Both the position numbers and the translations under genes were made by a program. This document shows, one piece after another, positions 35,901 to 45,825 of a stretch of DNA of 64,000 bases. The first letter of the stretch is position 1, and each line of letters starts with the position of its first letter. The DNA is taken from positions 26,938,875 through 27,002,874 of the forward strand of contig NC_089495.1 in the NCBI RefSeq assembly GCF_036850765.1, given 5' to 3'. This DNA comes from Saccopteryx bilineata (taxonomy: Eukaryota; Chordata; Mammalia; Chiroptera; Emballonuridae). The notes below the pieces were generated by a model. The model made no database searches. It was not told the origin of the DNA and was given only the letters and a program-made list of their open reading frames with translations.

Positions 35901-36759
35901 AGATTCTGATATGTCGTATTGTCATTTTCATTAGTCTGTATATATCTTTTGATCTCTGCACTTATTTCTTCTTTGACCCATTCATTTTTTAAAAGTATGT
36001 TGTTTAGTTTCCACATTTTTGTGGGATTTTTTTCCTCTTTTTTGCAGTTGAATTCTAGTTTCAAGGCTTTATGATCAGAAAATATGCTTGGTACAACTTC
36101 AATTTTTCTGAATTTGCTGATGTTGTTTTTGTGGCCCAACATATGGTCAATTCTTGAGAATGATCCATGTACACTGGAGAAAAATGTATACTCAGTCACT
36201 TTGGGATGAAATGTCCTGTAGATGTCTATCATATCCAGGTGCTCTAGTGTTTTGTTTAAGGCCACTATGTCTTTGTTGATTCTCTGTTTGGATGACCGAT
36301 CTAGAGCCGTCAGCGGTGTATTGAGGTCTCCAAGTATGATTGTATTTTTGTTAGTTTTTGCTTTAAGATCAATAAGTAGCTGTCTTATATATTTTTGTTC
36401 TCCTTGGTTTGGTGCATATATATTAAGAATTGTTATGTCTTCTTGATTCAGTGTCCTCTTAGCCATTATGAAATGGCCATTTTTGTCTCTGAGTACTTTT
36501 CCTGTCTTGTAGTCAGCATTATCCGATATGAGTATTGCTACACCTGCTTTTTTTTGGATGTTATTTGCTTGGAGTATTGTTTTCCAGCCTTTCACTTTGA
36601 ATTTGTTTTTATCCTTGTTACTTAGATGAGTTTCCTGTAGGCAGCATACAGTTGGATTTTCTTTTTAATCCATTCTGCTACTCTGTGCCTTTTTATTGGT
36701 GAGTTTAATCCGTTTACATTTAGTGTAATTATTGATACTTGTGAGTTCCCTATTGCCAT
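32933..36759 (-). pseudogene. L1 ORF2 (endonuclease + reverse transcriptase), three lesions
   Basis: About 1275 codons from MAIGNSQVSIITLNVNGLN at 36759. Endonuclease: [28 protein letters not shown] and SRIDHML, then SDHKAL. Reverse transcriptase: [34 protein letters not shown] and the catalytic FADD in [15 protein letters not shown]. The C-terminal cysteine motif is C-x3-C-x7-H-x4-C ([18 protein letters not shown]). Lesions: a frameshift in an A-rich run near 36660, just before the QETHL segment; an in-frame TAA near 35477 (after FNNL); and an in-frame TAA near 34931 (after AFDKI). The last 663 codons are open. Family role: nicks DNA and copies L1 or SINE RNA into the genome. Confidence 0.94.
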
Positions 36760-37062
36760 TTTATATCTTGCTTTCTGTTAGTTTTGTGTCTTGTTTGATC
36801 CTTCTCTTTCGTTTTTCTATCTTTTGTTTTTATTTGGTTGTATTCCATACATCTTTCCTCTGTTGCTATCTTTTTTATCTCATGTGCTTCTGTGGTGGTT
36901 TTTTCAATGGTGGTTACCTTTGAGTAATGAAAAGGGTCCCTACCCTGTTCATTGTAGCGAACTATTTTGTGAGTACTTTTGCACTGCATCGTCCTTTGCT
37001 ACTGTTAATCTCCATCCTCTCCCCCTCTTTCTTTTTGTTGTTGTCACAGTTTAAATTTGGTT

Positions 37063-38078
37063 TTATTGTGTTCTTCTTGGAGCTTTTACTTGTGGCTCTG
37101 TTTTTTTTTTGTTCTTTGTATCTGATTGGAGAACCCCCTTTAGTAATTCCTGGAGTGGGGGTTTTCTGATGATAAATTCCCTCATCTTTTCTGTATCTGT
37201 GAATGTTTTTATTTCTCCTTCATATTTGAAGGATAGCTTTGATGGGTATAGTATTCGTGGCTGAAAGTTCCTCTCTTTCAGGACTTTAAATATTGGGGTC
37301 CACTCTCTTCTAGCTTGTAGAGTTTCTGCTGAGAAATCTGATGATAATCTAATGGGCCTTCCTTTATATGTTGTATTCTTCTTTTCCCTGGCTGCCTTGA
37401 GAATTTTTTCTTTGCTGTTTGTTTGTGTCAATTTCATTATGATATGCCTTGGAGAAGGTTTGTTGGGGTTAAGAAAACTCGGAGTTCTGTTTGCTTCTTG
37501 AACTTGAGGCTTTAGTTCTTTCCACAGGCTTGGGAAGTTCTCATCTATTATTTGTTTATGTTCTCCATTCCATTTTCTCTCTCTTCTCCCTCTGATATAC
37601 CTATTATTCTTATGTTATTCTTTTTGATGGAGTCAGATAATTCTTGTAGGGCTATCTCATTTTTTTTAATATTTGAGTCTCTTTCTTCTTCTCTCTGTTG
37701 TGCCTCAAGTTGCTTGTCTTCTATTTCACTAATCCTCTCTTCTATCTGACCTGTTCTATTAGCTAAGCTTGGTATTTCGTTTTTCAGCTCATGAATTGAG
37801 TTTTTCATCTCTGTTTGATTTGTTTTTATAGTTTCAATTTCCTTGGACATATATTCTTTGTGTTCATTGAGTTGTTTTCTGAGTTCCCTAAATTGCCTTT
37901 CTGTGTTTTCTTGTATATCTCGGAGGATTTTTAGTATTTCTATCTTGAATTCTCTGTCATTTATCTCCAAGGTTTCCAATATATTAATTTTTTTCTCCAT
38001 AGATTTTTCCTCATCTAGCTGTGTTACCTCTCTTTCTTTTGTATCCATGATATTCGATTTTCTCTTCCTTAATGGCAT
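37063..38078 (-). pseudogene. L1 ORF1 with a single frameshift
   Basis: Starts MPLRKRKSNIMDTKERE at 38078. The first 176 codons give a Glu/Lys-rich coiled coil (about residues 25-155: EILKILRDIQENTERQFREL and IEERISEIEDKQLEAQQ), then IKKNNIRIIGISEGEE, the start of the RRM. The frame ends at a stop near 37548 and continues in the next frame with the rest of the RRM and the C-terminal domain (ILKAAREKKNTTYKG, RPIRLSSDFSAETLQARREW), ending near 37063. About 338 codons in total, a normal length. ORF1p is the L1 RNA chaperone. Confidence 0.92.
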
Positions 38079-39474
38079 CTGAGGGTGGTTTTGTTGATAG
38101 TATTAATGAGATTTAATAAAGAATAAAAAGTTAAAAAAATAACAATAAAAAAAATAAAAAATTGAAAAGAGTTGTTTTTTTAAAAAAAAATTAATAATGA
38201 AATAAAGAAAAATAAAATAAAAATTAAAAAAAAGGAAATTATTCCCCCCCTCCTTTTTTCCTCTCCTCTCCTCTCCCCTCTTTTTTGAGAAAATCTTGTG
38301 GTGGACTGTGAATTATAACAAACAATGCCTGTGATGGAGGGCCTGAATTGGGGAAAAGTAATAAAGGGGCAAAAAAAAAAAAAAAAAAAAAAGGAAAGAA
38401 ATAAGAAAAAAAAAGAGCGTATGGACCCACAAAAAGCAAATAAGGAAAAAATTTGGGTCAAGAATGAAATGATTTGCTTTTAGGTATTGGTTGTCTAAGA
38501 GTTATGATGAGAGGAATAAGAGGAAAATGGAAAAATGGGGGGACAAATTAAAAAATTACTATTGTATTTAGTGGAACAAGAACTAGATAATATGGAGAGC
38601 CAGGGATGAGAGCACTGCTAGTGAGTTAAAAAGGTGAAGTAAAACCCCCCCAAAATGCCACAAACATAGGTTTGAGTCCCAGATAAGATAATTTGTTTGT
38701 TATTGAGGTTTGAATGAGAGGAGATGTAAAGGAGAAAGGAAGAAACCAATATAGAGGGAGAAAAGAAAGAGAGAGAGAGAAAAAAAGAGGTAACCACTAA
38801 AAGAAGAAAAAAGAAAGGAAAGAGAGAGAGAGAGTTAAGGCTTTTGGAGTGCAACCCTCATAGAGAGAAAGGAAGAGAAGAGAAAAGATAATGGGAGATG
38901 TAACACTTATGGGTAGTGTAGTTCAAGGAGAGGAGAGAGTAAGACCGGTAGAGAGTTAATCGGCCAAATTGGAGGAGGAAAAAAAAGTATCAAGAATGAA
39001 GATAAGAGAAACAAACGAACAAATATAATAAAATGGGATAGGTTATAAAGTCTGCAGATTATTCTTGATTTTGAGAGGTTATCTTCTTGCTTTTTCTTTT
39101 CTCTCCCTCTTCCTGGTCGGTGACTCTGTACCCCGGGTTCTGCCCCTTTGGCACGTTCAGGAAGAGGTTTGCAGTTGATAAGTCTCTATGGCAATGTCAT
39201 GTATTGTGCTTTAGTCTCGTTGGCAGTCGAAGCTCAATAGCATTTATAGGCTCCGACAGTGAGAGAGTCTGTGTTCCTGGAGCCATTCTCCTAGTCTTTC
39301 CTTCCTTAATTAGTAGCCTGATAATCCAGCTATGGGGTTGCTGCTGCCTCTGCCTGGATAGTAAGAGGCTCAAAGAGCTGGCAACTCCCCACTCTATTTC
39401 CACTCAGCACAGGGCTCTGGGTAAGGCTCAGTCAGTCAGAGCTGCTAGCATAATCAGGCGGGCTTTCTGCCCAC

Positions 39475-40190
39475 TCAAAGACCTCTGGCTCTGCCACTCT
39501 GTCCGGTAACACAAGCGGGCGCCCACTTCCGGGGTGCTTGGAGGAAACTCTCACTCACTGTCTGCGACCAGCATATCCGGCCAGCAGTCTCACGCTCTGA
39601 GTGAAACCCCCAACCGCAGGGAAAAGTTGTAGCATTGGAATTGAGTCTCACTCCGTCCCCGTGCGCGGCTTTTGCAAGGCGTTGGGGCGCCTCGAGATTC
39701 CTCTTTGGCCCACACAAAGGCCCCTGATTCTGCCCCTCTGTGCGATAACACGGGCGCGCACTGCCGAGGCACTCGGAGGAATCGCTCACTCCTTGTCTGC
39801 GCGCGCAAACCAGGATATGAGGCCGGCCGCGGTTCCCTCTGAGTGAAACACCCTCCAGCACGGAAAATCTCCACCGTTGGAATTGAGTCTCGCTCCGTCC
39901 CGTGTGCGGCTTTTGCAAGGTGCTGGGGCGGCTCGAGATTCCGCTTTGGCCCACACAAAGGCCCCTGACTCTGCCCCTCTGTGCGATAACACGGGCGCGC
40001 ACTGCCGAGGCACTCGGAGGAATTGCTCACTCCTTATCTGCGTGCGCAAACCAGGATATGAGGCCGGCCGCGGTTCCCTCTGAGTGAAACACCCTCCAGC
40101 ACGGAAAATCTCCACCGTTGGAATTAGTTCTCACTCCCTCCCGTGCGTGGCTTTCCCAGGAAGAAATTCTCGCCCACTAACTGCGCACCG
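39475..40190 (-). repeat. Tandem ~242-bp L1 promoter monomers
   Basis: Complete units at 39599-39840 and 39841-40081, each starting 'gagtgaaac' on the + strand, are about 93-95% identical. They share 'cggcttttgcaagg', 'ctttggcccacacaaagg', 'gtgcgataacacgggcgcg' and 'aggccggccgcggttccc'. A diverged partial unit lies at 39475-39598 and the start of another at 40082-40190. This arrangement resembles rodent L1 monomer promoters. Confidence 0.93.
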
Positions 40191-40611
40191 AACAGGAGAC
40201 CGGGTAAAATGGCCGCTCTGCTTTTCTTTCTTTCTTTGGGTTTGGCTCGAGTGTTAGCTTGTATTGCCCGGGTTGCCACAGGATCAGATTTTCCTCGGCT
40301 TGGATCTCTGTGCCACAGCCTGGTTCAGCTGTTTGTGCTGTGGCCTGGATCTATTCACCCCCTTTGCCCGCCTCAGTTTCTATATTCACAGTTACCAGAG
40401 AAAGCTGCCCTGTTTAGGTTAGTGAGGAAGGAGAAGCATTTCTTACTCCCTATTTCCTTCAGGGTTTGGTTATATATTTAGCCAATTTTTCACTCAATCA
40501 TACCTTTGGGTGTATTGTGAAGCATCTGGAAGCTCCAAGTATAGGTTTTTCTGTTTCTGATTGAAGATCTTGTTGAGTTTTGGGGGAGATTTATCAGTAT
40601 CGCTTCCTACC

Positions 40612-40631
40612 CCGCCATTACTCTGACGTCA
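40612..40631 (-). promoter_or_regulatory. CRE palindrome and YY1-like site at the L1 5' end
   Basis: The perfect palindrome TGACGTCA (40624-40631) lies 4 bases inside the L1 start. The minus-strand word ATGGCGG (revcomp at 40612-40618) follows just downstream. TGACGTCA is the CREB/ATF site, and ATGGC-type words near the start of L1 bind YY1 in human L1. Binding here is an inference. Confidence 0.5.
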
Positions 40632-40894
40632 TCCGGTAATATCATATTTTTGCAGCCAACATATTCTGAAATTTACCTGGAAAGCCACTGTAAGAAAAAC
40701 AATGGAATATAGAGTAATGGCCAACTTTCTCTCATAAAAGTACAAAATGTGACTGACTATAAAGCATTCTCCAGAGTAACAGAACTAATAGTGTGTCTAT
40801 ATGTGTATATATAGTTATGTTATACATATATGTATCTACTTCAAGAATAATAGAGAAAGTGAGTTTTGAAATTTTTATGACATGTAACATTATG

Positions 40895-41170
40895 TTATTT
40901 TCAGGTATATAAGATAATGATTTGATATTTGTATATATTGCAAAAATATTATACAATAAATCTAATTAATATTCATCACTATACATAGTTAAAATTTTCT
41001 TTTTGTGATGCGAACATTTAAGATCTATTCTCTTAGCAACTTTCAAATACACAATCTCGTATTATTTTTATATTATTTTTTATTATTAATTTTTAATTTA
41101 TTGTGTTTCAATTTCATATTATTAACTGTAGTCATCAACCTGTGCAGGACATCCCCATAATGTGATGATG
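40895..41170 (+). repeat. Ancient L1M-type 3'UTR fragment
   Basis: 'caggtatataagataatg', 'tttgatatttgtatatattg', 'atccatcac'-like wording, 'gatctattctcttagcaac', 'tttcaaatacacaatctc' and 'ttattaactgtagtcatcaac' are in the order of an old mammalian L1 3' end. No coding sequence. Confidence 0.65.
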
Positions 41171-41495
41171 AAATTATTATATGTAATTAGCTTACTGGGT
41201 CATGCTGCTACGGAAGCTGGCAAATTCCAAGATCTGCAAGGTATCTTGTCAAGCTGGAGACTCAGGAGAGTTGATGGGTTAGTTTCATAACTTGTGGGAG
41301 AGTCAGCCTTTTGTTTCTTTTCTGTCCTTCAACCCACATTAGGGAGGGAAATCTACTCTACTCAATCCAACAAATAAAATTCTCATCTCATCCAAAAACA
41401 CCCTCCAGAAACACCCAGAATAATTTTTTGACCAAATATGTGGGTACTTCATAGTTCAGTTTAGTCAATGCATACGATTAAATATCACAATGGCT
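41171..41495 (-). repeat. Ancient LTR-like dispersed repeat
   Basis: 'ccaagatctgcaagg', 'gctggagactcaggagag', 'acattagggagggaaatc', 'ctcatccaaaaacaccctc' and 'cccagaataattttttgacc' follow a common mammalian repeat. I believe it is of MaLR/ERVL LTR type but cannot name it securely. Strand is by memory of the consensus. Confidence 0.4.
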
Positions 41496-41831
41496 AAAAG
41501 TGAAGAGACAAATGTTATAACAAATATGTAGAATTCATATAGCCAAGTGAATATGTGGCCTTTCAACGCTTTTTTGCCTTTTGGAAATAATATGTTTATT
41601 TCCATAATGTGGTAAAAATATTGATATGATGCCCTTAAGTCAGGTGTGTTGGCAAAGGACAAGGAAATTCAAGAAAAGAAATCCAAAACTAAATAGTTTA
41701 GGTCACATGAAAGAGCAAGTGAATATGCAATCCAGTTGTCTAGAACTGAAAGGCAAAAGACACACAGGGTGAGCCCTTCATCCCTGCTCAGGCTCAGGGT
41801 ATGATATGGAAGGTTTTGTATTGCCATAGAA

Positions 41832-41835
<4 letters not shown>

Positions 41836-41886
<51 letters not shown>
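41836..41886. repeat. (GT)n microsatellite
   Basis: About 25 uninterrupted GT units followed by a short GA-rich run. Confidence 0.95.
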
Positions 41887-41890
<4 letters not shown>

Positions 41891-42064
41891 GAGAGAAACA
41901 GAAATTGAAAGAAGGGGAAAAGAAAAATTGACTCTTCATTTTCTTTTTATTATTTCTCCACTGGTAGATGAGGCAAAGTGGAATCTAGTATTTCTCTACC
42001 TTTAAAATATTCTTGACAATTGCCATTTTGGAGGAAAAGCCCTAAATTCTGAAAATTAAGTATA

Positions 42065-42415
42065 GCCTGACCAGGTGGTGGTGCAATGCATAGAGAGTTG
42101 GCCTGGGATTCAAACTACTCGGGTTCAAAACCCCGAGGTCACCGGTTTGAGCATGGGATCATAGATATGGCCCCATGATGGCTGGCTTGATCTCAAAGGT
42201 TGTTGGTTTGAAACCCAAGGTCACTGACTTGAGCAAGCGGCCACTGGGTCATCTGGAGCACTGGTCAAGGCACATATGAGAAAACAATCAATGAACAACT
42301 AAGGTGCCACAAAAAACAATTGATGCTTCTCATCTCTCTCCCTTCCTGTCTGTCTGTCCCTCTCTGTGTCTCTCATTTTCTCTCTGTCTTTCTTGCTTAA
42401 ATAAATAAATAAATA
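42065..42415 (+). mobile_element. Rhin-1-like SINE, + strand
   Basis: Head 'gcctgaccaggtggtggtg', 'aaccccgaggtcaccgg', 'tggctggcttgatctc', 'caaggcacatatgagaaa' and the CT block, ending in an AAAT run. Its 3' end abuts the VES SINE insertion site. Confidence 0.85.
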
Positions 42416-42437
42416 GGTAGAGAATGCATTTGATTTT

Positions 42438-42798
42438 TTTTTTTTTGTATTTTTCTGAAGCTGGAAACGGGGAGAGACAGTCAGACAGACTCCCGCATGT
42501 GCCCGACCGGGATCCACCCGGCACGCCCGATGCTCTGCCCCTCCGGGGCGTCGCTCTGCCGTGACCAGAGCCACTCTAGTGCCTGGGGCAGAGGCCAAGG
42601 AGCCATCCCCAGCGCCCGGGCCATCTTTGCTCCAATGGAGCCTTGGCTGCGGGAGGGAAAGAGAGAGACAGAGAGGAAGGAGGGGAGGGGGTGGAAAAGC
42701 AAATGGGCACTTCTCCTATGTGCCCTGGCCGGGAATCGAACCCGGGTCCCCCGCACACCAGGCCGACGCTCTACCACTGAGCCAACCGGCCAGGGCCT
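42438..42798 (-). mobile_element. VES-type SINE, minus strand, near-exact 17-bp TSD
   Basis: Complete, GC-rich copy: T-run and 'gtatttttctgaagctgg' at the low end, 'ggccctggccggttggctc' at the head. Flanked by 'agaatgcatttgatttt' (42421-42437) and 'agaatgtatttgatttt' (42799-42815). It retains many CpG sites, so it is one of the younger insertions. It lacks the 'cccaccaggggg' unit seen in the copy at 57.3 kb. Confidence 0.93.
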
Positions 42799-43109
42799 AG
42801 AATGTATTTGATTTTGTGAAAAGCAATATCTATCATTAGCACTTTTTAAAAGAAGCTGAGCAGATAAATATCAAAACAAAAATGTAAGAAGGCTTTAGAC
42901 GTGGTTAGCTATGTGTGATTTTCAGGAGCTTATTTTTAAATTGCTGACACAATATACATTGGATTTTTTAATTATTTCCCCCATATTTTCTATTTTTTGA
43001 GTCAAATTTTGACTATACCTCACTACCAAAGATCTAGTACAGATACAATAATATATAGTTAGATCAAAACAGTTTTAGAATCACTAATGTATTTGATTCT
43101 TACAAAAGA

Positions 43110-43215
43110 ATGTTCTTAGAATGGGTGTTTTATCTCCAATTTACAGATGGAAACACTGAGGTACAATTCAGAATAATGACTTTAAATTGTACACAAAAAT
43201 TGAGTGACAGATCTT
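43110..43215 (-). repeat. MIR-type remnant, minus strand
   Basis: 'tatctccaatttacagatgg', 'aaacactgaggtacaat' is the reversed MIR core. Confidence 0.55.
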
Positions 43216-43230
43216 GGAAGGCATTAGACC

Positions 43231-43391
43231 TCCTGGCCAGATAGCTGAGATGGTTAGGGCATCATCCAGATATGCAAAGGTTGCTGGTTCAATTCCTGGT
43301 CAGAGCACATACAGACCCAGATTGATGTTTCTGTCTATCTGTTTCCCCCTCTCCTTTCTTCTTTTTCTAAAATCTATAATAAAAAAATAAG
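43231..43391 (+). mobile_element. Older VES-type SINE, + strand
   Basis: Head 'tcctggccagatagctgag', 'ttagggcatcatccagat', B-box-like 'ggttcaattcctgg', then 'cagagcacatac' and a CT-rich part, ending with an A-run. Short-bodied old subfamily. Confidence 0.75.
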
Positions 43392-44365
43392 GCTTTCTAC
43401 TTTTTATGCTGCAATGCTATAAATTTCTCCTAGGTTGTCCAATAACTTGTGTATAGTCATTGAAGACCCTTTTTTTAATTATTATTTGTATGTAAGGAGA
43501 GGTGATATGTATTTTTTCCTTTCCTCATTTGCATGGCGTAACAACTCAATTACATCTTGATCACAGGGGCTACCATTTTGTAGCTGTCTGGCATCCTCCT
43601 GTCTCCCTGTGCATAGATGAAAACCTGATGCATTTGCTCCCTCCTCTCTTCTGTTGCTTAAGCAATGAAGAAAACATTACCCTAATCGCACTCGATGTCT
43701 ACTATCTCATGGCACAGCTGTGTGTAGTCATTCCAAGCTCAGACATTAAAGAGTCTTACCGATGGCAGAGCCTAGCGAGAGCTGCAACTCCAGACACTTG
43801 CCCCCTAATAACATCCATTTTGCTTTCCTAGCTAATTCCAGGAAAAACAGCCTGTCGGGAAAGCTTTCACAGTCCATAACTCTCCCTTTATTGTCATATC
43901 TGCTCCTCCCCTTGAGGGGCAGTTTGTGAGCCAACTCTCAAACAGAGCCCATGGAGCAAAAGATTAAGCAGGGTTCGGAGTCAGCCTCTTTATCAAATGA
44001 ACCATAGAGTCTGAGCAAAAGCAAGCCTCAAAAAGACAGATATGCTTTGGCAACTGGTCCAAAAGTGAAGATGCCTGTAGGAGAAGCAGTTGGTATCAGA
44101 GATGAAAAATGGCAAACTGTTCTGGCAGTCTCAGAAAACAACAGCTTAGAGTTGTCTCCTCTTGCTTAGTAAAGTAATTGAAACTGATTGTTAGTGAGCT
44201 TTGAAGATCACACTACTGACCTGCTATGTGTAGGTTTGGAGTTTTCTGGAAGTGGGAATAGAAGATGAGAATCCCAGGCATTTATTACAAATTTGGTTTA
44301 GAATCACACTCACTTCCATTAACTTCTTTGAAGATATAAAGGATGAAATATGGATTTTCATTCAG
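43392..44365. other. Repeat-poor block, candidate conserved non-coding DNA
   Basis: Complex, balanced sequence without recognised repeats. A 109-codon frame lies at 43502-43831 (+) and a 62-codon frame on the other strand overlaps it. The former starts MICIFSFPHLHGVTTQL, has no recognised domain and no coding context. Regulatory function is only a possibility. Confidence 0.3.
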
Positions 44366-44369
44366 AGAT

Positions 44370-44570
44370 CTTAGTTTAAACCTCAGCTCTGCTCTTTACT
44401 AGTTGTGTTACTTAAAACAAATTATTGAGACTATATTAAACTCAAATTTCTCTATGTGTAAATTGGAGGGTAATCATGCATACCTTCCTACATCATTGTT
44501 TGGATTAGAATTTAGATGTAAACTGTGTTACATATACAATGCTCATACTTCATAGAATATAGAACCTCTC
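44370..44570 (+). repeat. MIR-type remnant, + strand
   Basis: 'aacctcagctctgctcttt', 'actagttgtgttacttaaaa', 'aatttctctatgtgtaaat' follow the MIR 5' half and core. Confidence 0.65.
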
Positions 44571-44619
44571 TCATTAAATGATGGCTGTTACTTACTAAAA
44601 GAGCTGTGTGATTGAGGAT

Positions 44620-44720
44620 AATTTTCACTTTATCAGTGAGAACAATGAGGCTCAGATTTTAGTGATTTTCCCAAGATCATAGAGCTGAAACAAATAAAGC
44701 TAAGACCCAAACTTATTACT
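44620..44720 (-). repeat. MIR-type remnant, minus strand
   Basis: 'gagaacaatgaggctcagat' and 'ttttcccaagatcatagagc' are the reversed MIR core. Confidence 0.55.
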
Positions 44721-45419
44721 CAAACATAAATACGTAATTAGTTATGTCATTCCAGAAATTGGACAGGTAACCAATAATTAAAAAGAGCCTCCAGTCTTCA
44801 CCTTGGCTTTTCTTCTACCACTTACATGAAATTCTAGTCCTCGTTTGAATGTGCTTACTATTGGAGAGGTTCATTAAAGAATGATGTTGTACTTGGTCTT
44901 GAGTAGTATCAGAAAAAGGAAAATATGGTTGGGAGGGGCATAGGAATCAAATACATCCTTCATTCACTTAGATTACTTCATAAGGCAAGCTTAAGATAAA
45001 CGACATATATCTTAGACAAAAAACGTAAAAGGAAGGACTAAGCACTTTGCCTATGGAGGAGGAGATGGATGTGATATATGGTCCATCTACCCAAGTGGGT
45101 AAGAGGAAGGAGATCAATTATATAGAAAAGAATAAGAAATACTTATTTACATGTGTATCTTAGACCTAGTTAGCTTCTGTACAGCCTCTTTTATAAGACA
45201 GGTTGTGATGGAACTATTAAACTCCTATAATAACACTTTCTGAGAGGCTAGATTCTTTCAGCATATCAAATGGCTATTTCTGGAGAGAATCACTGCAGGA
45301 TCTACTAGGTTAACAGAACTTATTTTTTTTAGGTTTTACCTGCTGAATTCTTATCATGGCCACGTTGCCATTCTGCAGCTGTGTTTCCTTATATCCAAGG
45401 ATAATAAAAGCCCTCACAA
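44721..45419. other. Unique sequence, nothing recognised
   Basis: No gene or clear repeat. Confidence 0.35.
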
Positions 45420-45610
45420 TGTGCCAGACTTTGTTTTAAGTGCTCTATATCCTCACAACAATACTAGGAAGTAATACTAACGTGATCCCCATAATGAAAT
45501 AAGTACAGCGAATCACATAAAAATTAAAACTTTGCTTTTCATCACACAGCTAGAAAACAATGACATTGGAACTCACTCAGTCTAGTTCTAGTGCACAGTC
45601 CTGTATCCAA
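45420..45610 (-). repeat. MIR-type remnant, minus strand
   Basis: 'gtgccagactttgttttaag', 'ctatatcctcacaacaatac' and 'cacacagctagaaaac' are the reversed MIR order. Confidence 0.6.
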
Positions 45611-45825
45611 CATAATCTATCCACTGCCAATTCTTCTGAAACTTCGGTCAAAGATGTGACTTCTTTTGTTTTATAATATGTTAGAAGCAAATATTTTTAT
45701 AAACCATACTAAAAATAACATAGTAGAAAAGGAAATTAAAAAATATATCTAAAATAAAACTCAAATTCTTAAATCATTATAGGATTTAATATACACAAAA
45801 TTACTCTGTAAATTGCCATAAATGT

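Larger units (their letters stand above)
38079..40634 (-). promoter_or_regulatory. L1 5'UTR/promoter region with GC-rich monomers
   Basis: The 5' half (about 39090-40634) is GC- and CpG-rich, unlike the AT-rich surroundings. It holds two complete repeats of ~242 bp plus partial units. The half next to ORF1 (38083-39060) is purine-rich and AT-rich with A-runs. L1 promoters are internal and direct transcription from the element's first bases. Open frames of up to 175 codons across the monomers on both strands are by-products of high GC. Confidence 0.85.
32674..40651 (-). mobile_element. Full-length L1 retrotransposon, minus strand, 17-bp TSD
   Basis: Bracketed by exact 'ggtaatatcatattttt' at 32674-32690 and 40635-40651. 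From 5' to 3' (high to low coordinates) it holds a 2.5-kb 5'UTR with GC-rich tandem monomers, ORF1 (38078-37063), a ~300-bp spacer, ORF2 (36759-32933), a short 3'UTR and an A-rich tail. At 7.94 kb it is longer than a human L1 because of its leader. The intact 5' end shows that reverse transcription went to completion. It carries one frameshift in ORF1, and one frameshift plus two in-frame stops in ORF2, so it is recently dead. A piece of the same subfamily's tail lies inside the Tigger. Confidence 0.96.

Noticed and set aside
39599..40081. CRISPR-like or satellite array
   Set aside because: Two 242-bp units without spacers, inside an L1 leader of a mammalian genome.
39475..40115. Several 100-175 codon frames on both strands rich in Arg/Gly/Pro
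   Set aside because: They are translations of the GC-rich L1 promoter monomers and repeat themselves with the 242-bp period.
39590..40190. CpG island of a host gene promoter
   Set aside because: The CpG-rich DNA lies wholly inside the L1 bounded by its TSD; no exon follows.
43502..43831. 109-codon + frame as a gene
   Set aside because: No recognisable motif, overlapping frame on the other strand, and chance-level length; kept only as part of a candidate non-coding block.
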